Shown: positions 1 to 9,960, numbered from the stretch's first letter. The stretch is DNA of 26,868 nucleotides from Gnetum montanum (GCA_015680685.1 MNCI01036636.1:325299-352166); one strand, 5' to 3'. The notes: generated from the letters alone by a model not told the origin. Numbers and translations: made by a program.

Positions 1-1080
1 CTTCCTAGGGCCTCGATTTCCTATTTGGAGGACTAGCTCAGTCAATTCATCATGCACTTCAAGTATAACTTGAAGCTCAAGGTGACCCTAGACCAACTAA
101 TGTAAATTAAGTAGGGCCAATTAGAGCCCATGTAAAAATTCACACAATATTGGAGCATGTCAGTAAATGAAATCCATTAGCCCATCCTAGAAACACACTT
201 GCTGGAAATTTTCAAAGGTGCAGTTAATGACTTTGTTAAGTCAAAGCTCTATTACCTTGCATTGCAATCCTTGAACCAAGAATTTTCTCAATCCAAGAGC
301 ATTCAAGATATAGTGAAAGCCAACAAGGATCTAGGCTACATGGCCTACAAGAATTTTCATGCCAAAAAGGACAAGGATAAGGGAAAACAAGAAACCACAA
401 CCATGAAAATAGTGGCCAATGAGGCCAAGCTAATGTATGAAAAACCAATAGCTAGGCTACCCAAGGTCCTAGCCAACAACAAGGCTTCTAGCTCTAGCAC
501 TATGACAAGCAACTAGCATACACCATCAGTGCCCATGGGGAAAATTACCCCAAGGCCAAACTTTAAGCACAAGGATTGCTTAAAGTACATACTGTTGCCA
601 CTCAAGCTATTGGAACTCTTGAACCAGCTGCTTAAGACTAGATACATCCAGTATAAGTAGATGTTTGAGGATGCTTGTAAGTGACATGATAGGTAGTATG
701 AGCTCCTCAATAATCCCTCAACTACAGCATCAAATGAGCCTCTGAGCCCTAAGCATTTTAGGCTAAACTGATTTTGCCACTATCATAAATTTCCTAGACA
801 TGACATAGGCTTTTTTGTGGCTTTGTAAAATGATATACAACACATCATTGATAACGGTGATTTGGTCATTAGTGCAATGAACCTAGTTTTCCCCCAACAT
901 TAATCAATGAGAATTTACAAGGATTCTCTTAACGCAAGTGGTGTAGGGTACACCATCAATGCCATAAGAATTGATGACAATCCATAACTAGTGTAGGAGA
1001 CATTCATGATTCGTTTATGCTTTGGTGATGTTAGAGATTCCCTTATCCTCCACTAGTTCAAGGATCCCTTTCATTGTTAG
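1..1080 (+). pseudogene. Tat-lineage Ty3/gypsy gag remnant, 5' end cut by window
   Basis: Seen: frame 1 reads coherently from base 1 to about 1080, broken only by in-frame stops, with a clean stretch of 111 codons at 181-513. The segment around 50-350 resembles the capsid-type Retrotrans_gag domain (for example KLKVTLDQLM, then FTQYWSMSVNEI, then NKDLGYMAYKNF). A Lys-rich stretch follows at about 360-400. At 775-860 there is a zinc-knuckle-like motif of the Tat type (CHYHKFPRH, later NDIQHIIDNGDL), but the last Cys is Phe and the Gly before His is Arg. Of 16 in-frame stops, nine are TAG, five TAA and two TGA, many at places where Gln is expected. The protein would package element RNA into virus-like particles. 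The lineage call is from memory of the motif. Dead copy; the start lies outside the window. Confidence 0.72.
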
Positions 1081-2160
1081 TGCACCACCTCGAACATCCA
1101 TAACATCCTTTGTAATCAAGGTTGCACATCATGTTGCAACAACAATAGCCTAGACACCCTTTGTCATAAGGGTGCTACAACATGTGGACACCCCACCTGC
1201 TAGGAGTCTTGTGGTGAAAAATTCATCAGTCCCTGCTCCCCCAAGAACTCATCCTATAAGTGATAGCAACAGGCTATTGAGGTGGTAACTTAAGAGGTCC
1301 AACAAGCACCTCATTGATTAAATGCTTAGGAAGCACCAGGAGTAAGGAGTACTAGGCCCACTGAAGCCAATCCCCTTGTCCTCTATCCCGATGGCCAAAT
1401 CAATCGAGAAGGCTATAGTGGAAAAAAATGTTAATGGCTAGAATAGTCAGATTGAGGGGTTCATGACCATGGTATAGTCCTAACCTTGCCTCCATCTGAA
1501 GAGTTTTTGGTAGATGGGAAAAATGGAGATAGAGCACCTAGGATTGTCTTGTTAATCAAACTAGGATTTAAGAAGTATTTTAATGAATTGATGCTAAGGG
1601 TTCACATGGTATTTTCAATAGTATTGGGACTGACTAAACTTGAATGTATCATGGTTTTCCAATTTGAAAATGATGGTGCAAATGTGCAAATACATGAAAA
1701 ATAGCAAAAAAATGTGACTGTGGTATTAAAGGCCAAAGAAAATGCTTGAAAATGGAAAGGAGCCTAAGAGAGGAAGAATGGTAGCACCCCAAATTTGGGA
1801 AGCATAGCAATTGTAAAAGAGAGGTGAGGAGGTACATGGTGTACAAACAAGAATAGTAGGAAATGTAGTCATAGTCTCTAGGATGTATAACCTATGGAAA
1901 CTAATGTTTATTGTGAAGTCTAAGCATACTAAATTGGTTGCTGTAGTGTTTTGAAGGTTGTAGTATGCTGTAGTGTACAAAGGTGTTCCAAAGTTTGTCA
2001 AGATGCTAAGGGTGTTTAGATGTAAGAGTGCTAGTGCCAAGATGCCATTGTAGAATGAAAATTCCCACCAAATGCTTCAGACGCCAACCCATAAAATATG
2101 AAACACAAAGGTATTTATAGGATTAGGGTTAACATGAAGTGTAAATTAGACACCACGTGG
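1081..2160. other. Unassigned, probably decayed gag-pol junction or element interior
   Basis: Coding similarity fades after 1080. A short Pro-rich reading near 1210-1260 could be the gag-protease linker, but I cannot place a protease motif. A 72-codon open stretch at 1486-1704 (containing GFKKYFNELMLRVHM) matches nothing I recognise and has no supporting context. The rest is multiply stopped in all frames. Confidence 0.4.
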
Positions 2161-2990
2161 TAGAGGGTAGGTGGGGCTACACTAACCCAGCTATGCTCCA
2201 ACTAGAGTAGAATGCTGCTACACTTTGGTGTGCTCCAATGAACCCCAAGAGACTACTAGAATGTGACTACATTTTCAATACTACATGTGTTAGAGTAGAA
2301 AATATCACAATGTATCTACAAACAATGCAAAACAATGCAATTTGGAGGCTATGCTCCAGGACTATGCTCTTCCCTTTTTTGAGTGGGGTTGAGCATAGGT
2401 ACAATTTTGGAATAAATGAGGGGTGAAAAAGAGCTGAAAGTTGCTAATCCTGCTTGCCAAAGAAGTGTTGAGGTTGATATGGATGTTAATGCTAAGCTCT
2501 GAAATATTTTGGAGGCTATCCTACATTGCTACAATAGCTACACTCTAAAGCATAGCCCAATAGTTAGGCAAATTTTGCAAAAATTGTAGTCTAGTGCTAG
2601 CTATGCTCTAGAGTGTAGTAGGGGAAAGTGAGATCATGGCACTAAAACTTAGAAAAAATTTGCAAAAATTGCAGTGCTCATCTAGGTTATGTTGGCTATG
2701 CTTTAGAGTGTAGTAGGAGGGGTAGCTTTAGCAGTTAGAAAATTTTCCAAACTATTTCTTTCATTTTGAGCTAGCTTGACAACTTTTGGCTTGACACTTA
2801 GGTAAACTAGAAACTAAAGTGCATGCTACACTAACTATGCTCTAGAGCATAGTAGGGAGAAATTCATAGCACAACACTTAGAAACATTTTTGCAACTATT
2901 GTCAACACTTAGAAAATTTTGCAAATCTAGTTTTGTGCTACATGCTATGCTAACTATGCTCTAGAGCATAGTCCCAATAGTGGAAGCATG
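2161..2990. repeat. Degenerate array with a 20-bp palindromic core
   Basis: A core resembling ACTATGCTCTAGAGCATAGT recurs through this region. Two copies, at 2834-2853 and 2953-2972, are identical perfect 20-bp palindromes 119 bp apart. Imperfect copies lie at 2537-2556, 2601-2618 and 2696-2713, and looser ones near 2190 and 2347. The intervening DNA also repeats, with an A/T-rich segment (TTAGAAAAAATTTGCAAAAATTG type) followed by GTAGTAGGGG-like sequence, so the unit is roughly 90-140 bp. No coding potential. It may be the untranslated part of a gypsy element or a small satellite-like expansion. Confidence 0.75.
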
Positions 2991-4572
2991 AGCCAAAAAC
3001 TTAGACAAATTTGTTTTTGAGGTGCCATCACCCAAATTTGGTGGTGTTTCATTCGCCCCTCTTTGTTGATGTCTAGAGGTATGGGTTGAGAGACATTAAT
3101 AAAGAACTTGAAACACCATAGCAAACACGACACCACCAATCCTCATTGGTACCTAGTTAGAGGATGCTTCACTAAGCTTGAGATTGCTAAAGATAATGGT
3201 ATGCTAAAGGTAATGGATGAAGGAAATTAGCTTGGGATAGTAATGGAGGAACAATATGTAAATGATGTATCATGTTGCAAGATGTGGAGTTAGCATGACT
3301 AACCATGATCATGACACCATGGTAGCTTGTCACCGAATTGATGACCTCTCATCTGAATGCTTATGAGAGAGTCATCACCCATAGCACTAGAGTGGCTTAC
3401 CCTTGACATGTTGCCCTCTCACCAAAATGCTTATGAGAAGGCCAATGAAAATTTAGGGTTGAACCAGTTAAGAAATTGTAGCTTTGCTAAGTCTTGCTTG
3501 GGGACATGTTTTACCCCCCTTTTCTTTTTTTTCTTGAGATTTTTTATTTTCTCTTTTTCTTTTTTACCTTGTTTTAATGAAATGCTGGCTATGATATGCT
3601 TATCATCAAGTGGATTGTGTGCCATGCAATGGGCTTTGCTTAGAGGTAATCACATCACATCTGTAGGGTAGTTGTTTCCTCCCTGGGATGAGTTGCATTA
3701 CATCCACTTTGACTTTGACTAGCCCACAAAGGCTTTCCATGGGATGAATTGCATCACCTCTATCATGGATTCTATTTTTGATTGAAACTAAGGTGCCATA
3801 TGCATCAAAGAAGTTAGCAAGGAAGATAGGATATGCAATGTAAAGGAGTAAATGCAAGTAGGCTAGTCCAACCAAGCACATTGAAGTAATGTGATGACTT
3901 GCCATTACAATGAAATGTGTCCCTAAATGATCACCTTCAAGGATTCATCCTACAAAGACAATGTAGAAAAGACAAGAAAAATAACAACACAACATGAGAT
4001 GAGAGTAAAATATTATTTGCAAATGTTTTGCAAGTGTTGTGAGTGTTGGATTAGTTTCAAGAGCTTACAATGCCAAAGTAGGAAGGCTAGTGTAGATGCT
4101 AGAGCTAGAAAGTTGCAAAAGCTCTGGCAGCCACACTAGAAGTAAGCATTCCAAGGAGGCTAGCAAGGTGGCTTATCGTGATGGAAATGCATGTGCTTGA
4201 GACTCTACACCAAGGATAGGAGCTTGGAAATCTAGCAAGATGGTAGAGAGCCAAGATGCTGAATGCACTTCCAAGCCTACGTAATGGTGATGGCTAGAGG
4301 ATGGTAGTAAGGTGGTTGGGCCATAATACTACTAGTACTCTAGCAGGTGGTGTTGATGGTGAGAGATGCAACCAATAATGAAATACACAAGGCTAGTGAT
4401 GTTATCAGCATGACCTGGAAGTGGTACTATTGGTGATTATGATGGTAACTCTGGAAGGTTAGAAAAATGCCCTAGGGAATCTTTGGAGGATCAGAAAATG
4501 CCAAAGGTGGTAATGCTGCAAATGTTGAAGAGGCCTCTTTCTTGATGACATGAACTCTATTTTGGAACTATA
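2991..4572. other. Non-coding stretch, no recognisable gene
   Basis: Multiply stopped in all frames. The only noticeable structure is a pair of direct repeats 70 bp apart, starting at 3346 and 3416 (CTCTCA-N5-ATGCTTATGAGA). A pyrimidine-rich run lies at 3515-3575. A 104-codon open stretch at 3357-3671 runs over this low-complexity tract and has no family resemblance. By position, this could be the 3' untranslated region or decayed LTR of the minus-strand Tat element at 5213-6516, but I could not find LTR ends. Confidence 0.45.
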
Positions 4573-4607
4573 ACACCTCACCCTATCCTACCCTACCCAT
4601 GAGGTGT
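4573..4607. repeat. Short inverted repeat (hairpin)
   Basis: ACACCTCA at 4573-4580 pairs perfectly with TGAGGTGT at 4600-4607 across a pyrimidine-rich 19-base loop. It is isolated, and no run of T follows that would suggest a terminator. It lies about 90 bp before the tandem array. Function unknown; it could be chance. Confidence 0.45.
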
Positions 4608-4693
4608 AGGAAAATGATAGAGGGTTGAATGTATTCACACTCTCTTGTCTATAGAACTATGGATGTTGAGCCATGCATGCTAAGTTGCAAACC

Positions 4694-5180
4694 TAGTTTA
4701 AGGTCCTGGTAGACCACATGCTATGCTAGTTTAAGGTCCTCGTAGATGATGAACCTAGTTTAAGGTTCTAGTAGGTCATAATATATTAGTTTATAGTCCC
4801 AGAAAGCTATTTTGTGCTAGTTTAATGTCGTAGTAGATGGTGGATGTTGTGTTAGTTTAACGTCATAATATAAGGACGAGCTATGCTAGTTTAAGCATCA
4901 TGGTAGATGAATGCTATGGATGCTAGTTTAAGCATCGTGGTTCAAGGATGGTTTGTGTTAGTTTATAATGATAACAAACTATGCTATGCTAGTTTAACAT
5001 CATAGTAAACTTGTGTGCTATGGATGCTATTTTAATTTCATAGCCCAAGGACACTCTGTGCCAGTTTAACATCATAACAGATGCTTTGTGCCAACTTAAT
5101 GTCATAGCAAATGCTCTATGCCAATATATAATCATAGTGGGTTCTTTGTGCTAGTTTATAGTCATAGTAGACTCTTTCTT
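4694..5180. repeat. Tandem array of about 15 degenerate units, 29-38 bp spacing
   Basis: The motif GTGCTAGTTTAA, followed by YRTCATAGTAGATG-like sequence, recurs about 15 times, with TAGTTTA-type anchors near 4694, 4727, 4756, 4787, 4818, 4853, 4887, 4924, 4959, 4990, 5028, 5062, 5092, 5122 and 5152. Spacing is 29-38 bp, so units differ by both substitutions and small indels. The array starts about 33 bp beyond the stop codon of the minus-strand pol at 5213, that is, in that element's 3' untranslated region. Tandem repeats in this position are known from Tat/Ogre-type elements and can seed satellite DNA. Confidence 0.88.
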
Positions 5181-5212
5181 ATCTTGCTTTGTTGTTGATG
5201 CAACATTACGTA

Positions 5213-6516
5213 CTAGGTGTAGTATAACTTCAAGTACAAGTGGTTGATCAGATTGACAAATTCATTGCTATCTAGGTCAACATGTTTGAAGGCTTCATTG
5301 TCATAAGCCTTAGTGACCAAGAAAGCCCCTTCCTAGTGGACTAAAAATCTATCTATGGGTTCACAAACAGCCTTGAGGACCAAGTCCCCTCTCTTGATTA
5401 GGTGTTAATGTTAATTATGATAGTGCTTTTGTCATTGCTTTTCTTGGTATCATTCAATGTGATCCAGTATCTACATGCGCTCCTCCTGTATAGAGTTAAG
5501 ATCAATGATTCTCAAATCATTATTTTATGCCTAATCAATGAAGCTTGAGAGGATCACACAAATAAATAGGACCTATAATTTAAGAGGAAAAATTTCTTTA
5601 GACCCATATACGAGTCTATATAGCATCTTGTGTATTATTTTTCTCCATGTTGTATGGTAGGTCCATAGTGCATAGATCAACTACTCATGCTATCATTATT
5701 TGCTATTGTGAAGCATCTTCTTTAGGAGGTTGACAATGACCTTGTTTGTGGCCTTTGCTTAGTTGTTCACCTATGGGTAGTATGACAATGAAAATGAATG
5801 CTTAATGCCAAGGTGTTCATAGAAGGCTTTGGTTTCTACATTGGTAGACTGTTGACCATTGTCTATGAATATAGTCATGGATAGACAAAATTGGGTCACT
5901 ATGTTATCAAGGATGAATTTGCAAACTTGTTGCAATTTTTTCTTTCTATGGGAAATAGCTTCAACCCACTTGGATTAATTGTTATGTCATTAATGTAGTT
6001 ATTAAGCAAATCTAGCAAATAATTGTTAAAGATGTATGTCATGGCATGTTAATAGGTTTCTCCTATGTTCTTTAGTTCAAAAGTCATCATTGTGTTGCAA
6101 AATGTACCCCAAGGGATCATGAAGGTAATACTAAGCTAGTGCTCCCAATTGATCCAAATCTAGTTGTAACCAGAGAACACATCCATAAAGGACAATAAGG
6201 CATGACCAGCCTTAGTATTGATTAATTGATCAATACTAAGCAATGAGAAGGTGTCTTTAATGGTTGCCTTGGTTAGGTCCCGAACGTCTATGCTTCTATC
6301 TTTATTAAGTACAACCATGATGTTGGAGACCTAGTCTACATAGTCAATGGCCCAGATGAAATGAACTTTGCAAAGCTTAGTGATTTCATTGTGGACTGCC
6401 AATGCCACTTTAGTTCTAACCTTGTAGCCTTTCTGTTTAACTAGTTTTATGCAAGGATCAAGGATTATATTGTGCTACACTATGTAAGCATCTAGGCCTC
6501 GCATGTCTTTGTAGGA
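5213..6516 (-). pseudogene. Tat-lineage Ty3/gypsy pol remnant: RT fused to integrase core by deletion
   Basis: Read on the minus strand. RT begins at 6516 (SYKDMRGLD), followed by DYVDWVSNIMVVLNKD, then SFMDVFSGYN ending in a stop where Gln is usual, then the catalytic box as YIND (5986-5997) instead of YVDD. Within about 20 bp the reading changes frame to SKWVEA (5957-5974) of the integrase core, so the RT tail, RNase H, integrase zinc finger and first catalytic Asp are missing. The second catalytic Asp is present (FIDNG, codon 5861-5863). Exactly 35 residues on, the catalytic Glu is Lys (AAG, 5753-5755). ALWTYRTTW-like and GPY/F-like sequences follow (the Trp of NWEG is a TAG at 5334-5336), then INHLYLKLYYT and a stop at 5213-5215. 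The lineage call rests on these motifs. Non-functional. Confidence 0.85.
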
Positions 6517-6518
6517 TG

Positions 6519-7590
6519 GTGGTTGTAATGAGAAAGAACATGATGGTAGACACTACAGTGTTGATGGCAGTCGACCTTTCTCTCCATCCTCTTCATTTGA
6601 TTCTAAGCATTCCTCTTCATCTATTGGTTTTTATAGAAGCTATCATCAAAATAATCGGGATGAAGGTGATTGACAAGACAACAATGATCATGAAGGCCAC
6701 CAAGATCGAAGGGGTGGCTTAAACCATCATTGGCATCATTGATGCGATAATGATGATGAACCCTTATTGGTAACTCAAAGCATGCTTAGCATTGCAAAGG
6801 TAGTTAAAATTCCAACTAGGCATGTGAAGGATAGTTTGTTCAAGTGCTTAAACATGCATAATATTCCAAGATTTTAGGGGGGATACAACTCAGATCCATA
6901 GACACATCTACAAGCTTTCCATGATGTCTGTTCCTTATAGAACATTGAAAATGAATGGTATAAACTCAAGCTTTTCCCTAGGACACTCATCAAGGAAGCT
7001 AAAAGCTTGTGCTAGTCCTTGGAATCGAAATCCATTTGTTGATGAAGTACCATGTTAGAGCTATTTAATGAAAAATACCAAACATACTCCAGAGTGTCTA
7101 ATCTGAGAAGGCAAATCCAAGGTTGAAAATAGAGAATACATGAACCCTTGGATGTCATCATGGATAGATACTATTCACTCTTACACCTATGCACTAGCCA
7201 TGATTATTCTTAGAGGGAAAATATTTGCCACATCATACATGGTCTTAGAGAAAAAAACTAGAAGAGCTCTTGGGGTATATTCCCAAGGGAGATTATCTGA
7301 ACTAAGAGCTCATCAAATCCAAAGGCTTATTGAGCAAGTAGCAAAAGAAGAAGATGAGTTATAAAAATGAGAATGTGTAGAAGAGTATAATAAGAATCCT
7401 TCCATTAGGAAATGGGAGGTCTAATTTTATGATGACAAGGAGTCACCACTCAATGAAATGATAAACAAATAAACCTTGCTAATCCAAAAATCTATTTCTA
7501 ATATTTCAACAAATGTTGATAAATTATGAGACTTTTTGGATGAAAAATTCCAAGTTGCTATGAATATTACTAAAGAATCCAAANATAGCA
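6519..7590 (+). pseudogene. Athila-type Ty3/gypsy gag remnant
   Basis: Frame 2 reads from about 6521: a Ser/His/Asp/Gly-rich N-terminal part, then a capsid-type Retrotrans_gag domain (LNMHNIPRF, HLQAFHDVCSL, YKLKLFPRTLIKEAKSLC, LELFNEKYQ) between about 6840 and 7090. After a frame change comes EPLDVIMDRYYSLLHLC at about 7150, matching the part of gag where relatives read 'ESLYEAWERFKxLLRxCP'. Stops interrupt every part, and several sit at expected Gln or Arg codons. The gag would form the particle core. The upstream end is abrupt: about 3 bp before this reading, the opposite strand reads as RT of another element. No 5' LTR, primer-binding site or gag start codon is visible. Confidence 0.75.
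7584..7584. other. Ambiguous base (N)
   Basis: The only non-ACGT base in the window. It lies between the gag domain and the Gln/Pro-rich linker. It indicates unresolved base calling or collapsed repeat copies in the assembly, not biology. Confidence 0.95.
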
Positions 7591-8214
7591 TGTAGGAGAG
7601 CACCTAGATGATTACCTTATCCATAAGACAATCCAAGACTGCTTCACCAACAACAACAAGCTTACTACCTAAGTGGAGCTCCTCTACAACCTTATGAGTA
7701 ATACCAATAATGGTGCTAACCACAATCATGGGGAATGCCACCATTATGGTAGTAGTACCCTTATAGGCAACAAGATCCATATGGGTACTATGTTCAGCAA
7801 CCCGTATCTTCAAGAATTTATACAAGTCATACCTCATTTTAACATCACTATTACCCTCCATAGTACCATCAAATACATTCACCATCTACTATAGGGGAAA
7901 ATCCAAATTCATACCACCTTTTGCATTCATCTACACATACACCTCCACCTTCAACCCAGTCACCTCCTACTTCATCCATGCAGGGTGAGATTTCTCCATA
8001 GCCATAACAACAAAATGCTATGAGGGCTGTACATTCACAACTAGCTTTTTAGCCAAGTGATTCAAATAATCAATCTAGAAAAAGACTATTTTGACCTAGT
8101 AGTCCTCTCCAACCCTCACAACCTCTTATGACTAATTGTCCTGCATCTCCAATACCTTCATCCTCTACATCAAATACCTTTGAGTATCCTCCGAATGAAA
8201 TGCTACCTTAGATT
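7591..8214 (+). pseudogene. Gag C-terminal / gag-protease linker, Gln-Tyr-Pro rich
   Basis: Several overlapping frames give low-complexity protein: HQQQQAYYLSGAPLQPYE near 7640-7700, then Tyr-, Pro- and Ser-rich readings up to about 8200 (HTPPPSTQSPPTSSMQGE near 7940). Athila-type gypsy polyproteins usually have a disordered Pro/Gln-rich tract between capsid and protease, so position and composition fit. Stops and frame changes are frequent. No zinc knuckle could be identified. Confidence 0.55.
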
Positions 8215-8706
8215 CATATTGTGATGCTAGTTCATGTTATTTTTAACTGGATCAAGGCTGGCAATCTTTCCATGAAAAGTGTTGACCTAGGAAGTCCATT
8301 CATTTACCTATAAATCATTGGAAATGAGTCATGTGAGGCTCTTCTTAACTCTAGTTCTAGAGTTAATCTCATCTCTCAAGACATGTACAAGGCCTAGAAC
8401 CTACCACCTCTCCAGAAGAGTAACATCAATCTAGAATTGGTAGATCAGTTAGTTACTGTCCCTTTGGGATTAGTAGAGTATATTGTAACTATTGTTTGTA
8501 GGTGGTCCTATCCTACTATGTTTTTGGTGATCAAGGTTGAAAACTACAAAAGTGACTTCCCCATCATTCTAGGAAGATCTTGGTTAAGCATGGTCAATGC
8601 ATGTATGGGCATAAGGGATCTCTCTTTGGAAATCTTCAAAGAAAATGAATTAGGCAAGATAGAGGAGAAGCATATTCCATTCATTGCATACAGTGATAAT
8701 GGGTGA
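8215..8706 (+). pseudogene. Athila-type retroviral aspartic protease remnant
   Basis: Frame 1. The active-site region reads LLNSSSRVNLISQDMY at about 8341-8385, where relatives read LLDSGASVNL or similar. The catalytic Asp is Asn (AAC, 8347-8349) and the following Gly is Ser, so the enzyme could not work. After a stop come INLELVDQLVTVPLGLVEY, FLVIKVENYKSDFPIILGRSW (flap region and LGR hallmark) and ACMGIRDLSLEI, the typical end of the domain. The frame is open from 8401 to 8703. The protease would release gag and pol proteins. It is in the same frame as the RT start downstream, as expected for a single pol polyprotein. Confidence 0.82.
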
Positions 8707-8934
8707 AATTTCATGTAAAAGACTTGGTCCATCAAAAGTACATATATTAAAGCATGCAATTAGTGTGCATAAGAAATTAATATTCAAAGGTGTTTGTAGA
8801 TGGTAGCCAAAAAACAAGAGGACACCTAGTGGCTAATAGCTAACTTAGATAGTGTCACATTATGCATGGAACCAACTAAGGGCCTAATATGTGCTTATGT
8901 TGTTGAAGTCATGGATAAAATTGAATAAGTTCAT
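8707..8934 (+). other. Protease-RT linker, decayed
   Basis: Short stretch between recognisable protease and RT. It has multiple stops; fragments such as FVDGSQKTRGHLVANS (about 8790) give no domain call. It lies within the same element. Confidence 0.5.
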
Positions 8935-9361
8935 CCCCAACTATCTGATGAAGATGATGATACCTATTGGGGAGAGTTGAAAATCCCAAATAACTTCAAG
9001 TAGAAGCCCCTAGAGCTAAACACATTACTAGCTAGCATGGAATATGCATTTTTAAATAATGGTAAGCTAGTCATAGTTAATGCCAAACTTTCTTTGAAAT
9101 AAAAGAAAAAGCTATTAAAGGTAGTTAACAAATATCCAATAGCCTTTTCTTGGTCATATCTTGAGTTAACAAAAATTAATCCAAGGATATGCCAACATTG
9201 CATTTACACTGACCTGGCCATGAAGCTTAGAAGGCATCCATAGAGTGAACCCGACATTGAAGTAGATCATCAAGGTGAAAATTAAACAAATCCTCAAGGT
9301 AGGGTTCATATATTCCATCATGCATAGTGAGTGGATTAGCCCACTTGTAATTGTACCAAAG
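8935..9361 (+). pseudogene. Reverse transcriptase, N-terminal part (upstream of LTR insertion)
   Basis: Frame 1 reads PQLSDEDDD, LELNTLLASMEYAFLNN (typical 'LKPLPxHLKYAFL' block), AKLSLK-stop-KKKLLKVVNKYPIAFSW and INPRICQHCIYTD (typical 'ISPxICMHRI' block). Near 9255-9266 a frameshift moves the reading to frame 2, which then gives ILKVGFIYSIMHSEWISPLV and ends at VPK (9353-9361). Here the domain is interrupted by the solo LTR. It resumes in the same frame at 10390. Two Gln-type positions are stops (9001, 9100). The RT would copy element RNA into cDNA. Confidence 0.85.
9357..9361. repeat. Target-site duplication, left copy (CAAAG)
   Basis: CAAAG directly precedes the solo LTR and recurs directly after it at 10385-10389. 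Five bases is the normal target duplication for Ty3/gypsy elements. It shows that 9362-10384 arrived by integration into the older RT gene. Confidence 0.92.
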
Positions 9362-9388
9362 TGATGAGACATGACATGCACTGTGCTG

Positions 9389-9435
9389 CGATATCGCGTA
9401 CGTGATATCGCGGTCCGCCGCCATATCTATAAATA
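9389..9435 (+). promoter_or_regulatory. LTR promoter: near-perfect palindrome plus TATA box
   Basis: Bases 9389-9410 form a 22-bp palindrome matching its reverse complement at 20 of 22 positions, with GATATC in each arm and GTAC at the centre. A CpG-rich stretch (GGTCCGCCGCC) follows, then TATAAATA at 9428-9435. The palindrome lies 18 bp upstream of the TATA box, as a binding site for a dimeric activator would. The older 3' LTR has different, GGCCTCAT-type repeats in this place. Confidence 0.65.
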
Positions 9436-9601
9436 AGAGGCGGCACTCCCTTCATTTCTCAATCCTGGTTAGAAGTAGCAAAGCTCTGGCAGATTGATCA
9501 CTCCAGAGTTAGAATTTTTCCCATGTGCCCGCAGTAGGAGTCCTAGAGCGAACGGCTCTTTATTCGAGCAGCTTGTAACCTGAACCCAAGTTGTGTATGA
9601 C

Positions 9602-9608
9602 AATAAAG
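9602..9608 (+). promoter_or_regulatory. Polyadenylation-type signal in solo LTR
   Basis: AATAAAG lies 174 bp downstream of the TATA box. It corresponds to AATAAAG at 18400-18406 in the older 3' LTR, where the surrounding bases are also conserved. It likely marks the R region. Confidence 0.6.
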
Positions 9609-9680
9609 ATGAACTTGATTGGATAAACCTTGCAGCATGTGGTTTTATTATTGTTTATTTACTGCTTTCCTAGTGTGTAC

Positions 9681-9960
9681 AAGTACGACTTGATTACGAG
9701 CATCTACGGACGTGTACGGCTAATCAAGGAATCAACTGCTTGTTGCAATGCATGAGTATGACTTGATTACGAGCATTGGCTGCTTGGTACCCTAGTAGTG
9801 TATTCCAGGATTCTGTGCTTGGTAATCCCAGTGGTAGTCCAATGTGTACGGCTAGTCAAGGAATCGGCTACTCATTGCTAGGCTAGAACGTGTGATAAGT
9901 ACGACTTAGTTATGAGCACCCACGGGTGTGTATGGCTGGCTAAGGAATCAGCTGCTTATC
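9681..9960 (+). repeat. Internal repeats in solo LTR, about 65-bp module
   Basis: A module starting AAGTACGACTT, continuing through an ACGAGCA-like segment and GTGTACGGCTAATCAAGG, and ending CAGCTGCTTAT-like, begins at 9681 and again at 9897. Partial copies start near 9755 (GTATGACTTGATTACGAGCA) and 9843 (TGTACGGCTAGTCAAGGAATC). It lies in the U5-like part downstream of the polyadenylation signal. The copies are divergent and interrupted. Confidence 0.75.

Noticed and set aside
1726-2040. 104-codon minus-strand open stretch
   Set aside because: Composition is typical of random AT-rich sequence, with no motif, no splice context and no neighbouring gene.
3357-3671. 104-codon open stretch on the plus strand
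   Set aside because: It crosses a T-rich low-complexity run that yields a Phe-rich stretch, has no family resemblance, and an overlapping minus-strand stretch is equally open.
4694-5180. CRISPR array
   Set aside because: Units are degenerate with no constant repeat and unique spacers, and the context is a plant retrotransposon 3' UTR.
7604-7885. 93-codon minus-strand open stretch
   Set aside because: It is the antisense shadow of the Gln/Pro-rich gag linker of the plus-strand element.
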